Positions 1-6,631 of a stretch of 7,871 bases of DNA are shown here, in pieces. The stretch's first letter is position 1. Each line of letters starts with the position of its first letter. Origin of the DNA: an uncultured Lachnospiraceae bacterium (GTDB taxonomy: Bacteria; Bacillota; Clostridia; Lachnospirales; Lachnospiraceae); the NCBI GenBank assembly GCA_902783305.1, contig CACZQU010000385.1, forward strand, positions 1 through 7,871, in the 5' to 3' direction. Under the pieces are notes generated by a model, which saw nothing but the letters and a program-made list of their open reading frames with translations, had not been told where the DNA came from and searched no databases. The position numbers and the translations under genes were made by a program.

Positions 1-46
1 GGCTCTGATCGATATGCTGAGGGTCAGTCAGGGGACGCTTCTATAG
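1..46 (+). CDS. 3' end of an upstream gene, possibly hisG (ATP phosphoribosyltransferase)
   Basis: One frame reads from the window edge (first full codon at base 2) to a TAG at 44-46 and gives the tail ALIDMLRVSQGTLL. The 'ALIDMLR' stretch resembles the C-terminal helix of short-form HisG proteins, and hisG directly before hisD is a common order in Firmicutes. Only 14 codons are visible and no catalytic motif lies inside the window. A second frame is open to base 51. The assignment to hisG is therefore mainly from position. HisZ or another histidine gene is possible. Confidence 0.4.
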   Translation, partial: ALIDMLRVSQGTLL

Positions 47-59
47 GCTGACCTGGGGA

Positions 60-89
60 TTGGCAGGCAGAGAATTCTGCATTTATACT
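60..89 (+). promoter_or_regulatory. Possible sigma-A promoter for hisD
   Basis: TTGGCA at 60-65 (five of six consensus bases) and TATACT at 84-89 (five of six) are 18 bp apart, between the upstream stop codon and hisD. Transcription would start near base 96, leaving a leader of about 40 nt. The leader is too short for a T-box or attenuator, and none is seen. hisD may also be read through from the upstream gene. Confidence 0.35.
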
Positions 90-134
90 CTATTCTGTAT
101 TTAAGAAGTATTCAGCTGAAAGGAATTTCGATTC

Positions 135-1424
135 ATGAAGAAAGTCAGATTGACAAAGGAAAGCACCCGGGACATCCTCAAAACTCTTTTGAAGAGAAGT
201 CCCGACCAGTATGGTGAATATGAGGAAAGGGTGGGGGAGATCCTCCGCGATGTCCGAAGCAGAGGAGACGAGGCCCTTTTTTCCTATACGGAACGCTTTG
301 ACCATGTGAAGACAGATGCCGGAAGCATCCGCGTGACGGATGAAGAAATTGAGGAAGCCTATTCGATGACGGATCCGGTTCTGATCGAGGTGATCCGCAA
401 GGCATTGGTCAATATCCGGAGCTTTCATGAGAAGCAGAAGCAGAACAGCTGGTTTACCAGCACATCAGGCGGTACCTTGCTCGGGCAGAGGGTGAACCCG
501 ATGGAGAGGGTCGGCGTTTATGTCCCGGGCGGAAAGGCAGTCTATCCTTCCTCGGTGCTGATGAACATCGTTCCGGCGAAGGTGGCGGGAGTGGAGAATA
601 TCATCATGACGACCCCGCCCGGAAGGGACGGAAGGATAAATCCTTCCACCCTTGTGGCGGCCAGGGAAGCCGGTGTGGATGTGATTTATAAAGCCGGAGG
701 CGCACAGGCCATCGCCGCGATGGCGTATGGTACCGCGAGCATTCCCAAGGTGGACAAGATCGTAGGCCCCGGGAATATCTTTGTCGCCCTCGCCAAGAAG
801 GCGGTTTATGGTCATGTGAGCATTGACTCCATCGCCGGACCCAGCGAGATTCTGGTTCTGGCGGATGAGACAGCCAATCCCCGCTATGTCGCCGCAGATC
901 TTCTCTCACAGGCGGAGCATGACGAGATGGCTTCCGCCATCCTGATCACGACCAGTGAAGAGCTTGCCCGGAAAGTGGAAGAGGAGATCGAAGGCTTTCT
1001 TCAGACCCTTTCCCGGAAGGACATTATCCGGAAATCGCTGGAGAGCTTCGGGTATATTCTCCTGGCGGATACCATCGATGAGGGAATCGAAGCGGTGAAC
1101 GCCATTGCCAGTGAGCATCTGGAGATTGTGACCCGCAATCCGTTTGAGGATATGATGAAGGTACGCAACGCCGGTGCGATTTTTCTGGGAGAATACAGCA
1201 GTGAACCGCTGGGAGACTATTTTGCCGGTCCGAACCATGTGCTTCCCACCAACGGGACAGCAAGGTTTTTCTCCGCTCTTTCGGTGGATGATTTCCTGAA
1301 AAAATCCAGCGTGATCTATTATTCGCGTCAGGCTCTGGAGGAAATTCACGAGGATATCGAGAAATTTGCCGCTTCGGAGCAGCTGACAGCCCATGCCAAT
1401 TCCATTGCCGTCCGGTTTGAATGA
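135..1424 (+). CDS. hisD: Histidinol dehydrogenase
   Basis: This 429-residue cytoplasmic enzyme oxidises L-histidinol to L-histidine in two NAD+-dependent steps, the last steps of histidine biosynthesis. The length is typical of HisD and the sequence aligns end to end with the family. Family signatures are visible: VGPGNIFVALAKK at about 210-222, the AGPSEILVLADE block at about 234-245, SEHLE at 326-330 and GPNHVLPT at 365-372. The expected zinc ligands are present as Q259, H262, D361 and H420, and the catalytic pair as E327 and H328, nearly the same numbering as the E. coli protein. The ATG at 135 is preceded by GAAAGGAA at 118-125, a moderate ribosome binding site. The next histidine gene starts 54 bases after the stop, so the two are probably co-transcribed. 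No truncation or missing key residue is seen. Confidence 0.97.
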   Translation: MKKVRLTKESTRDILKTLLKRSPDQYGEYEERVGEILRDVRSRGDEALFSYTERFDHVKTDAGSIRVTDEEIEEAYSMTDPVLIEVIRKALVNIRSFHEKQKQNSWFTSTSGGTLLGQRVNPMERVGVYVPGGKAVYPSSVLMNIVPAKVAGVENIIMTTPPGRDGRINPSTLVAAREAGVDVIYKAGGAQAIAAMAYGTASIPKVDKIVGPGNIFVALAKKAVYGHVSIDSIAGPSEILVLADETANPRYVAADLLSQAEHDEMASAILITTSEELARKVEEEIEGFLQTLSRKDIIRKSLESFGYILLADTIDEGIEAVNAIASEHLEIVTRNPFEDMMKVRNAGAIFLGEYSSEPLGDYFAGPNHVLPTNGTARFFSALSVDDFLKKSSVIYYSRQALEEIHEDIEKFAASEQLTAHANSIAVRFE

Positions 1425-1464
1425 ATGGGCAGCACGAAAAGTGCCCCGCAGTGACGGCTGTACA

Positions 1465-1473
1465 GAAAGGAGG
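1465..1473 (+). promoter_or_regulatory. Ribosome binding site that fixes the GTG start of the HisI/HisE fusion
   Basis: AGAAAGGAGG ends five bases before the GTG at 1479, a strong Shine-Dalgarno match at good spacing. It favours GTG 1479 over the in-frame ATG at 1497, which would lie too far downstream. Confidence 0.75.
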
Positions 1474-1478
1474 ATAAG

Positions 1479-2804
1479 GTGACTGATCTGACCAGAATGT
1501 TTCGCCTGATTCCCTGCATCTATCTGCGGGACAACAAGGCGGTGAATGGACTGGACGGGAGCGGGGAATTCGGGATCTCCGATCCCGTAAAGCTCGCGGA
1601 ATATTACAGTGAAAATGACGCGGATGAGCTCCTGGTATTTGACCTTTCCGATACCCCTGCAGAGCATGATGACGCCATTTTCACTCTCCGGCAGATCTGC
1701 GCGAAGAGTAAATGCCCTGTCATCGCGGCAGGAAATGTCAGGCGTATGGAGGATGTCAAAAAAATGCTCTATGCCGGGGCATCAAGGGTTCTTCTGAATT
1801 TCTCCAGACAGTCAAACATCGATTTGCTGGAGGAGGTGTCCAAACGCTTCGGCAAGGAGAAGCTTCTCGCCAGTATAGCGGATGCCGCTGAGTATCTGGA
1901 AAACCGCAGGCAGATCGCCATGTATGCCTCCGGAATTGTCTGCGTAGAGACCAGGGGAGATGACAAAGGAGAAGCCATTACCCTGGCCAGGGATCTGGGA
2001 ATCCTCGCCGAGGTTCCGCTGATCCTTCATACCCGGCAGACGGACGAAGAGGCTCTGATGGAAATCCTGTCAGCCGGAAACCTGGACGGTCTGAGCGGCT
2101 CCATGGTAAGCTCGCTGGAGAAGCCCGTCAGGACGGTCAGGAATGAGTGCCTGAAGAGGGAATTACCGGTTTACCGCCTTCTCAGCGCCATGTCCTGGAA
2201 GGACTTCAAACTGAATTCGGACGGGCTCATCCCGGTTGTTGTGCAGGATTTCCGGACACAGGAGGTGCTCATGGTGGCCTATATGGATGAGAAGGCTTTT
2301 TCCACGACCCTCCTCACCGGAAAAATGACCTACTACAGCAGAAGCCGGAAAGAGCTCTGGATCAAGGGCCTGACCTCGGGGCATTATCAGTACGTGAAAT
2401 CCCTCACGATCGACTGTGACAATGACACGCTTCTCGCGAAGGTGGATCAGACCGGCGCAGCCTGCCATACGGGAAACCGGAGCTGCTTTTTCACTCCTCT
2501 GGCCGTGAAGGATGATGACGATACCAATCCTCTCCGCGTTTTTCAGAGCGTTTATGATGTGATAGAAGACAGGAAGCTTCACCCGAAGGAGGGTTCCTAT
2601 ACCAATTATCTTTTTGACAAGGGAATTGACAAGATTCTGAAAAAAGTCGGTGAAGAGTGCACGGAAGTGGTGATTGCCGCGAAAAACACGGAAAAGGACG
2701 AGCTTACCTATGAAATTTCCGATCTCATGTACCATCTCATGGTACTGATGTCGCAGAAGGAGATCACCTGGGAGGAAGTCACTGCTGAGCTGGCGCGAAG
2801 ATAA
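1479..2804 (+). CDS. hisIE: Three-domain histidine protein: degenerate HisF-like barrel + HisI + HisE
   Basis: The 441-residue product has three parts. Residues 8 to about 223 align with HisF ([16 protein letters not shown], then [11 protein letters not shown] and [11 protein letters not shown]). About 240-345 is phosphoribosyl-AMP cyclohydrolase (HisI): [11 protein letters not shown], the acidic cluster D312/D314/D316, and three presumed zinc cysteines C313, C329 and C336 at the family spacing of 16 and 7. About 372-438 is phosphoribosyl-ATP pyrophosphohydrolase (HisE), a MazG-like fold with EECTE at 392-396 and E412/D415. HisE hydrolyses PR-ATP to PR-AMP and HisI opens the PR-AMP ring. Both active sites look intact. 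The HisF-like part does not: the position of HisF Asp11 is Tyr15, Asp130 aligns without gaps to Ala134, and the phosphate-binding glycines are altered. It is probably a structural or regulatory domain rather than a cyclase. I believe fusions of this type occur in other Lachnospiraceae. Start is GTG with a strong ribosome binding site. Confidence 0.93.
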   Translation: MTDLTRMFRLIPCIYLRDNKAVNGLDGSGEFGISDPVKLAEYYSENDADELLVFDLSDTPAEHDDAIFTLRQICAKSKCPVIAAGNVRRMEDVKKMLYAGASRVLLNFSRQSNIDLLEEVSKRFGKEKLLASIADAAEYLENRRQIAMYASGIVCVETRGDDKGEAITLARDLGILAEVPLILHTRQTDEEALMEILSAGNLDGLSGSMVSSLEKPVRTVRNECLKRELPVYRLLSAMSWKDFKLNSDGLIPVVVQDFRTQEVLMVAYMDEKAFSTTLLTGKMTYYSRSRKELWIKGLTSGHYQYVKSLTIDCDNDTLLAKVDQTGAACHTGNRSCFFTPLAVKDDDDTNPLRVFQSVYDVIEDRKLHPKEGSYTNYLFDKGIDKILKKVGEECTEVVIAAKNTEKDELTYEISDLMYHLMVLMSQKEITWEEVTAELARR

Positions 2805-2845
2805 ACGACGGGAACAATCACATAAAAATCTTAAAAGAGGAGACA

Positions 2846-3901
2846 ATGATGAGAATAAGGAGAATGGCGGGCTGGATTCCGACGTTGGCCGTTACCGGGT
2901 GCTTACTTGCGGCTCCTTTTGCCGCAGGAGCAGGAGAACCGGATTTCAGTAATATCGTAACGGTAATCGATGACGATTCCCCTGCAGGAAACCGTCAACA
3001 GGCTGAGCAGGAAACGGGATACAGCGGACAGACAGGGATACTTTCGGAGTATTACGGACCTGAAGCAGCGCCTGGCGAAGAGGAACAGGGAATGCTGACG
3101 AAGCCTTCCGAAAATACAGACGGAGTCTTTGGAAACAGTGAGGAACCATCGGAAGAGATGATTACCTGGAATGAATCCTGGCCATATGCGAATTATTCGG
3201 TAATCCATACCGGACAGGCCATGCTATACCGTCCGGCCTGCGGAAACGGATATGTGATCTGTGTCAATGCCGGCCATGGGACAGCCGGCGGGGAAAGCGC
3301 CCAGACCCAGTGCCATCCCGACGGCACCCCGAAGGTGACGGGAGGCAGTACGGCAGAAGGCGCGATTTACGCCACCGCTGTCGCAAGCGGCATGACAATG
3401 ATGGATGGAACTCCTGAAGCAGAAGTGAATCTGCAGCTTGCCATGATTTTAAAACAGAAGCTCCTGGACAGCGGCTTCAGTGTTCTGATGATCCGGGAAA
3501 GCGGAGACGTGCAGTTCGACAATATTGCGAGAACGGTCATTGCCAATCAATATGCCGACTGCCACCTTGCGATTCACTATGATTCGACACAAAGCGATAA
3601 AGGCTTCTTCTACATGTCTGTACCTGATGTGGCATCTTACCTCAGCATGGAACCGGTGGCATCCCACTGGCAGGAACACCAGGCCCTTGGCCAGGCCCTG
3701 GTCTATGGAGTCAGCCAGACAGGATATCCCATCTTCGGAGATGGCAGCATGCCGATGGATCTGACCCAGACCTCCTATTCCACGGTACCCTCGCTGGATG
3801 TGGAATGCGGCGACTCGGCCTCCGACTGGTCGTATTCGAGACAGGAAGTGATTGCTGACGGCATTCTGCTGGGAGTGAAACGATACTTCGGCCTGGAATG
3901 A
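2846..3901 (+). CDS. Secreted N-acetylmuramoyl-L-alanine amidase (Amidase_3 fold)
   Basis: The 351-residue product should be an exported zinc amidase that cuts the bond between N-acetylmuramic acid and the stem peptide in peptidoglycan. Residues 1-30 look like a signal peptide: basic RIRR, then a hydrophobic run ending AAGAG. VTGC at 16-19 matches a lipobox, but the hydrophobic run continues past the cysteine, so ordinary signal peptidase I cleavage is more likely. Residues 32-115 are an acidic, low-complexity linker. The catalytic domain spans about 135-349, with expected zinc ligands H144 (VNAGHGT), E193 (EAEVNL) and H244 (AIHYDS), and catalytic E320 (LDVECGD). No separate wall-binding domain is visible. 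AGAGGAG lies six bases before ATG 2846; ATG 2849 is equally possible. The gene starts 41 bases after the histidine gene with no terminator seen. Its last codon and stop (GAA TGA) fall inside a REP-like repeat. Confidence 0.88.
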   Translation: MMRIRRMAGWIPTLAVTGCLLAAPFAAGAGEPDFSNIVTVIDDDSPAGNRQQAEQETGYSGQTGILSEYYGPEAAPGEEEQGMLTKPSENTDGVFGNSEEPSEEMITWNESWPYANYSVIHTGQAMLYRPACGNGYVICVNAGHGTAGGESAQTQCHPDGTPKVTGGSTAEGAIYATAVASGMTMMDGTPEAEVNLQLAMILKQKLLDSGFSVLMIRESGDVQFDNIARTVIANQYADCHLAIHYDSTQSDKGFFYMSVPDVASYLSMEPVASHWQEHQALGQALVYGVSQTGYPIFGDGSMPMDLTQTSYSTVPSLDVECGDSASDWSYSRQEVIADGILLGVKRYFGLE

Positions 3902-3929
3902 GACACGGGGATGGTTCTTAAGTGACTCA
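3896..3929 (+). repeat. REP-like copy 1, left boundary
   Basis: GGGGATGGTTCTTA at 3907-3920 is followed after two bases by TGACTCA at 3923-3929. It differs from copies 2 and 3 by C to T in the core and by two bases just upstream of it. Its 5' part (GAATGAG, 3896-3902) includes the stop codon of the amidase gene. Confidence 0.65.
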
Positions 3930-3943
3930 CCCGGATTCAGTTG

Positions 3944-4081
3944 CAGCTGTTCAGTCAAGCTGAACAGTTCCGCATCGGGCGTGGCGCTGACGCGTATTCC
4001 GGGTACGCCCGATGCCTGAATGCCAATGCTTTTGCACGCCTGGCGGAGCATGTGTGCGAGGCTGACGGAATAGTCACATGC
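3944..4081. repeat. Cluster of three short inverted repeats between REP copies
   Basis: Three inverted repeats lie one after another. CTGTTCAG (3947-3954) pairs with CTGAACAG (3960-3967) around a 5-nt loop. GCATCGGGCGT (3972-3982) pairs perfectly with ACGCCCGATGC (4005-4015) around 22 nt. GCATGTG (4048-4054) pairs with CACATGC (4075-4081). A 9-nt direct repeat, CTGACGGAA, occurs at 4062-4070 and 4106-4114. I see no recognisable coding relic. The RNA would be well folded, but I know no family that matches. Confidence 0.5.
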
Positions 4082-4114
4082 CGTTCCTGAAAAAAACCGA
4101 AATGCCTGACGGAA

Positions 4115-4174
4115 AGCCAAGGGGACGGTTCTTACTGACTCAGAAATGAGTCAATAAGAACCGTCCCCTTGGCT
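4115..4174. repeat. REPIN-like hairpin made of two inverted REP copies
   Basis: A 20-nt arm (4115-4134) is perfectly complementary to 4155-4174, then comes one mismatch (C4135/A4154), then TGACTCA (4136-4142) pairs with TGAGTCA (4147-4153) around a GAAA loop. This gives 27 pairs in 60 nt. The right end touches the stop codon of the minus-strand gene (4174-4176). There is no adjacent T run on either strand, so it is not a textbook intrinsic terminator, though it could slow transcription or protect 3' ends from both sides. Confidence 0.85.
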
Positions 4175-5724
4175 CATTCGCTGTAGAGAGGTCTGATTTT
4201 TTTGAAAATCCATGCTCCGCTGTTGTCAATCACGCCTTCATAGATCCCGCGGTAGAGATATATAATACCATCCTCGATGATATGAACAAGATCTGATCCC
4301 AGCTGGCAGGTAACAGAACCATCTGGCCCATAAATCACATTGGATGAGATTTCGGTGGTACTATAGCTGTCGTGTTCGACGGATATATAGTTTTTTACCA
4401 GCAGCCCGTCCTTTGTCAATTCTGCTTTGCTGAAACTGTCGGCTGTTTTACGGTAACTGTCAGGGTCGGATACCAGCATCAGTCTCAGCGGCTGATGATC
4501 AGAAAAATAGTAGAACCGTTCCAGGCTTTGGGTCTTTTCGCCATAGGGTATTTTCTGGACAGTCTGACAGTAATGGTCATTGATCCTGACGATTTCTTCC
4601 TCTTCCGGGATATCCAGGTACAATAATCCATTATCGGCGGCGATCTTCAGCGTGTTTCCCGTCTTGCAGTAAGGAAAGGCTCCTTTTGCAATATGAGGGA
4701 TAAACCCTTCACATACGGCGCCATCGAGTGCGGCACAGGGAAGTCCCTGGATTACGCTGTCTGAGGCAGCTATTCCTTCCCATTGCTCCTCCGGTGATTC
4801 CTGCGGGACAGCCCCGATCCGATTCAGTGCCGTATCATAGATACCGTATTCATTTCCCTCCAGACGGATAAGATAATTTTTAGTTATGACCGTCTGGTCA
4901 GGATAACGGAAAATCGATGACATCGGAAGAGCAGTTCTGGTAAATCCGCAGGCACGCTCAAAGACCAGCTCACCTTCCAGATTGTATACTTTCCCGTTGT
5001 TCTCCTCAAAGCTGGTTACGTCCACGATATAATCGCCAAAAGCATACAGTCTAGGATGGTACGAGTCAGAAGGCTGGGAAAGAATCTCGAGGATAATCTT
5101 GAGCAGCGGATGATCCTGTGTCAGCTCATAGCTGTAAGACCCGTCCCGGGAAGCGTAAACCCAGCTGGCCTTTTTACCGGAACAGGTGCCATAGAGAAAA
5201 CCGCTGTCAAGAAGGTAAAAATGACTGGCGATGGATTTCGGGTCAAACGGGCCGGTAAGCTCTTTAGTAGAAGGACCGACCGGCCGGAAAGCGGAGTCAT
5301 AGATGGTGGAGCTTCCGGTATGCAGACTGGTGATCTGAACATATTGATCCCTGGGCACGGCGTTGTATTCCTCACCGGAGAGTGTCATGTAATGCTCACC
5401 GGCTCCGGGAGAGACGATAGTAATCCGGTTCTCGTTACGATCCTGATCTACAAAAATGGAATTCAGGGAAGTGACTCTTGGAAAAAAATACTCTATATAG
5501 CGGCGCAGTTCACACCGCAGATTTCCCCAGGCGTCATAGATTTCGTATACGCCTTCGTTCCTGCGGAAAATGATCCCATCCTCCTCTGAGCAGATGAGGG
5601 GCTTTCTGGCGGGAGACGGCGCAGTCTGCGAGGCGGATACGTCTGACATCTGAAGGGCAAAGAGCAGAAACAGGACGGACAGTATGATGGTTCTTTTAAG
5701 AGACGGGAGTTTTGCAAGCCACAT
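4174..5724 (-). CDS. Secreted beta-rich protein of unknown function (WG-like segments)
   Basis: This gene encodes 516 residues from ATG 5724. A signal peptide is clear: LPSLKR, a hydrophobic core at about 12-26, and likely cleavage after DVSA near residue 31. The rest is predicted to be exported, rich in aromatic and beta-type stretches, with no further membrane segment. Segments such as GVYEIYDAWGNL, YGIYDTALNRIG and GVIDNSGAWIF resemble WG-repeat or propeller blades, but the repeat is weak. I recognise no catalytic motif. GGAGG (plus-strand 5734-5738) lies nine bases before ATG 5724, so I prefer this start over GTG 5757, which would add 11 residues. The gene overlaps the end of the PstS-like gene by 29 bases, which suggests translational coupling. 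It is the last gene of the operon and its stop abuts the REPIN-like hairpin. Confidence 0.75.
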   Translation of the reverse strand: MWLAKLPSLKRTIILSVLFLLFALQMSDVSASQTAPSPARKPLICSEEDGIIFRRNEGVYEIYDAWGNLRCELRRYIEYFFPRVTSLNSIFVDQDRNENRITIVSPGAGEHYMTLSGEEYNAVPRDQYVQITSLHTGSSTIYDSAFRPVGPSTKELTGPFDPKSIASHFYLLDSGFLYGTCSGKKASWVYASRDGSYSYELTQDHPLLKIILEILSQPSDSYHPRLYAFGDYIVDVTSFEENNGKVYNLEGELVFERACGFTRTALPMSSIFRYPDQTVITKNYLIRLEGNEYGIYDTALNRIGAVPQESPEEQWEGIAASDSVIQGLPCAALDGAVCEGFIPHIAKGAFPYCKTGNTLKIAADNGLLYLDIPEEEEIVRINDHYCQTVQKIPYGEKTQSLERFYYFSDHQPLRLMLVSDPDSYRKTADSFSKAELTKDGLLVKNYISVEHDSYSTTEISSNVIYGPDGSVTCQLGSDLVHIIEDGIIYLYRGIYEGVIDNSGAWIFKKIRPLYSE

Positions 5725-6631
5725 AACCACATTCCTCCACAAAAGCCTGGCCTTCACTGCTGATCAGCCAGTCGCGGATCTGCAGTGCTTCAGGGCTGGA
5801 CTGTTCGTTGGTCACACAATAGAAATCATTGATCAGCGGATATTCGCCGGAGGCAATCGTTTCATTCGTGGGTTCGACTCCGTCTATGCGGAGAAATTTC
5901 AGGCTGGGTTGAGCGAACATGGAAGAGGCATAGTAGTACACGGAAAATCCGATAGCGTTGGAGGAATTGTCATATTCCACAATTTTCCTGATGATTCCTT
6001 CCATGGAATCCACCAGCTCGGTGGTTTCCGGTACCATTTCCGCGTCACCAATCAGCAAAAGCCGGAGGAGCGTCTGGCTTCCGCTGGTTTCCGGACGACG
6101 GAAAGCCTTTATCTCTTCATCCGGACCTCCGACCTCCTTCCAGTTCGTGACATTACCAAGAAAGATGTCTCTGACCTGATCCGTTGTGAGGCTGTCTATG
6201 GGGTTGCCTTCGTTAACCAGAAAGACCAGAGCGTCCCGTCCGACCGGCTGCATATCAAGAGGAGGATACTCCTTCAGCTGGTCTTTGGTTTCCTGTGCCG
6301 GCTCATAGGCAAGCAGGATGTCCCGCTTACCACAGGCCAGGGCAAGATAACAGGGATTGGTATTGGAAAAATCATTTAATGTCTCCTCCGCCATCTGCTG
6401 GGTGCAGCCGGTCACTTCACGGGCTACGGCTTCGCACAAAGGCACACACGCCAGAGAACCATCCATACGGGGATAATTCTCATAAGGGATGGAAGGGGAA
6501 GACGGACTCATGGGACCTGCAAGGACTTCGGATGAAAGACAGACTGACAGAAGAAGAATGAGACTTGCAAGGATATTTACAGCTGTTTCTTTCTTTTTCA
6601 TGGCTGTTTTTACTCTCTCCTTATACATCAT
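5696..6631 (-). CDS. PstS-like periplasmic substrate-binding protein (PBP_like family)
   Basis: The product (311 residues from ATG 6631) has an export signal (KKKETAVN, then a hydrophobic run, ending near SEVLAG) and a two-lobed binding-protein domain like phosphate-binding PstS. Supporting features are MDGSLACVPL at 56-65, GRDALVFLVN at 131-140, the hinge block QVRDIFLGNVTNWKEVGG at 152-169, RRPETSGSQTLL at 178-189 with the family SGS ligand loop, and SNAIGFSVYYY at 224-234. The ligand may be phosphate or a similar anion; this is not shown. No pstC, pstA or pstB is nearby, and no lipobox cysteine is evident, which is unusual for a Gram-positive binding protein. A sensing role at the cell surface is possible. 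ATG 6631 overlaps the previous stop as ATGA without a Shine-Dalgarno; ATG 6601 (MKKKE) has AAGGAG 15 bases upstream and is a good alternative start. Confidence 0.82.
   Translation of the reverse strand: MMYKERVKTAMKKKETAVNILASLILLLSVCLSSEVLAGPMSPSSPSIPYENYPRMDGSLACVPLCEAVAREVTGCTQQMAEETLNDFSNTNPCYLALACGKRDILLAYEPAQETKDQLKEYPPLDMQPVGRDALVFLVNEGNPIDSLTTDQVRDIFLGNVTNWKEVGGPDEEIKAFRRPETSGSQTLLRLLLIGDAEMVPETTELVDSMEGIIRKIVEYDNSSNAIGFSVYYYASSMFAQPSLKFLRIDGVEPTNETIASGEYPLINDFYCVTNEQSSPEALQIRDWLISSEGQAFVEECGYVACKTPVS

Larger units (their letters stand above)
3896..4179. mobile_element. Small repeat element bounded by inverted REP-like copies
   Basis: The region between the convergent genes is bounded by two inverted copies of a 33-34 nt sequence: 3896-3929 on the plus strand and 4179-4147 on the minus strand. 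They share GAATGAG, then GGGGAyGGTTCTTA, then TGACTCA, with about three mismatches and a one-base length difference. A third copy lies inside at 4115-4142. No transposase gene fits in it and no target duplication is visible, so it would be non-autonomous. Repeats with a GGGGACGGTTCT core are, from memory, common near Y1/IS200-like REP-associated transposases; I could not check this. Confidence 0.55.

Noticed and set aside
906..1667. Long minus-strand open frame of 253 codons antisense to hisD and the next gene
   Set aside because: It is a shadow of strongly conserved genes on the other strand and has no recognisable domain.
2610..2640. Two TTGACA motifs inside the HisE-coding part, as a possible promoter for the amidase
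   Set aside because: No TATAAT-like sequence stands 16-18 bp downstream of either motif, and the bases fit the conserved HisE coding sequence.
3449..4120. Open frame of 223 codons on the minus strand, across the amidase gene and the repeat region
   Set aside because: Two thirds of it lies antisense to the well-supported amidase gene. The remaining part covers the palindrome cluster and shows no family motif.
4081..4120. Intrinsic terminator for the minus-strand operon: T run (complement of 4090-4096) after the REPIN-like hairpin
   Set aside because: The T run lies about 18 bases beyond the hairpin and only a 3-bp stem directly precedes it, so it does not fit the usual stem-then-T layout.
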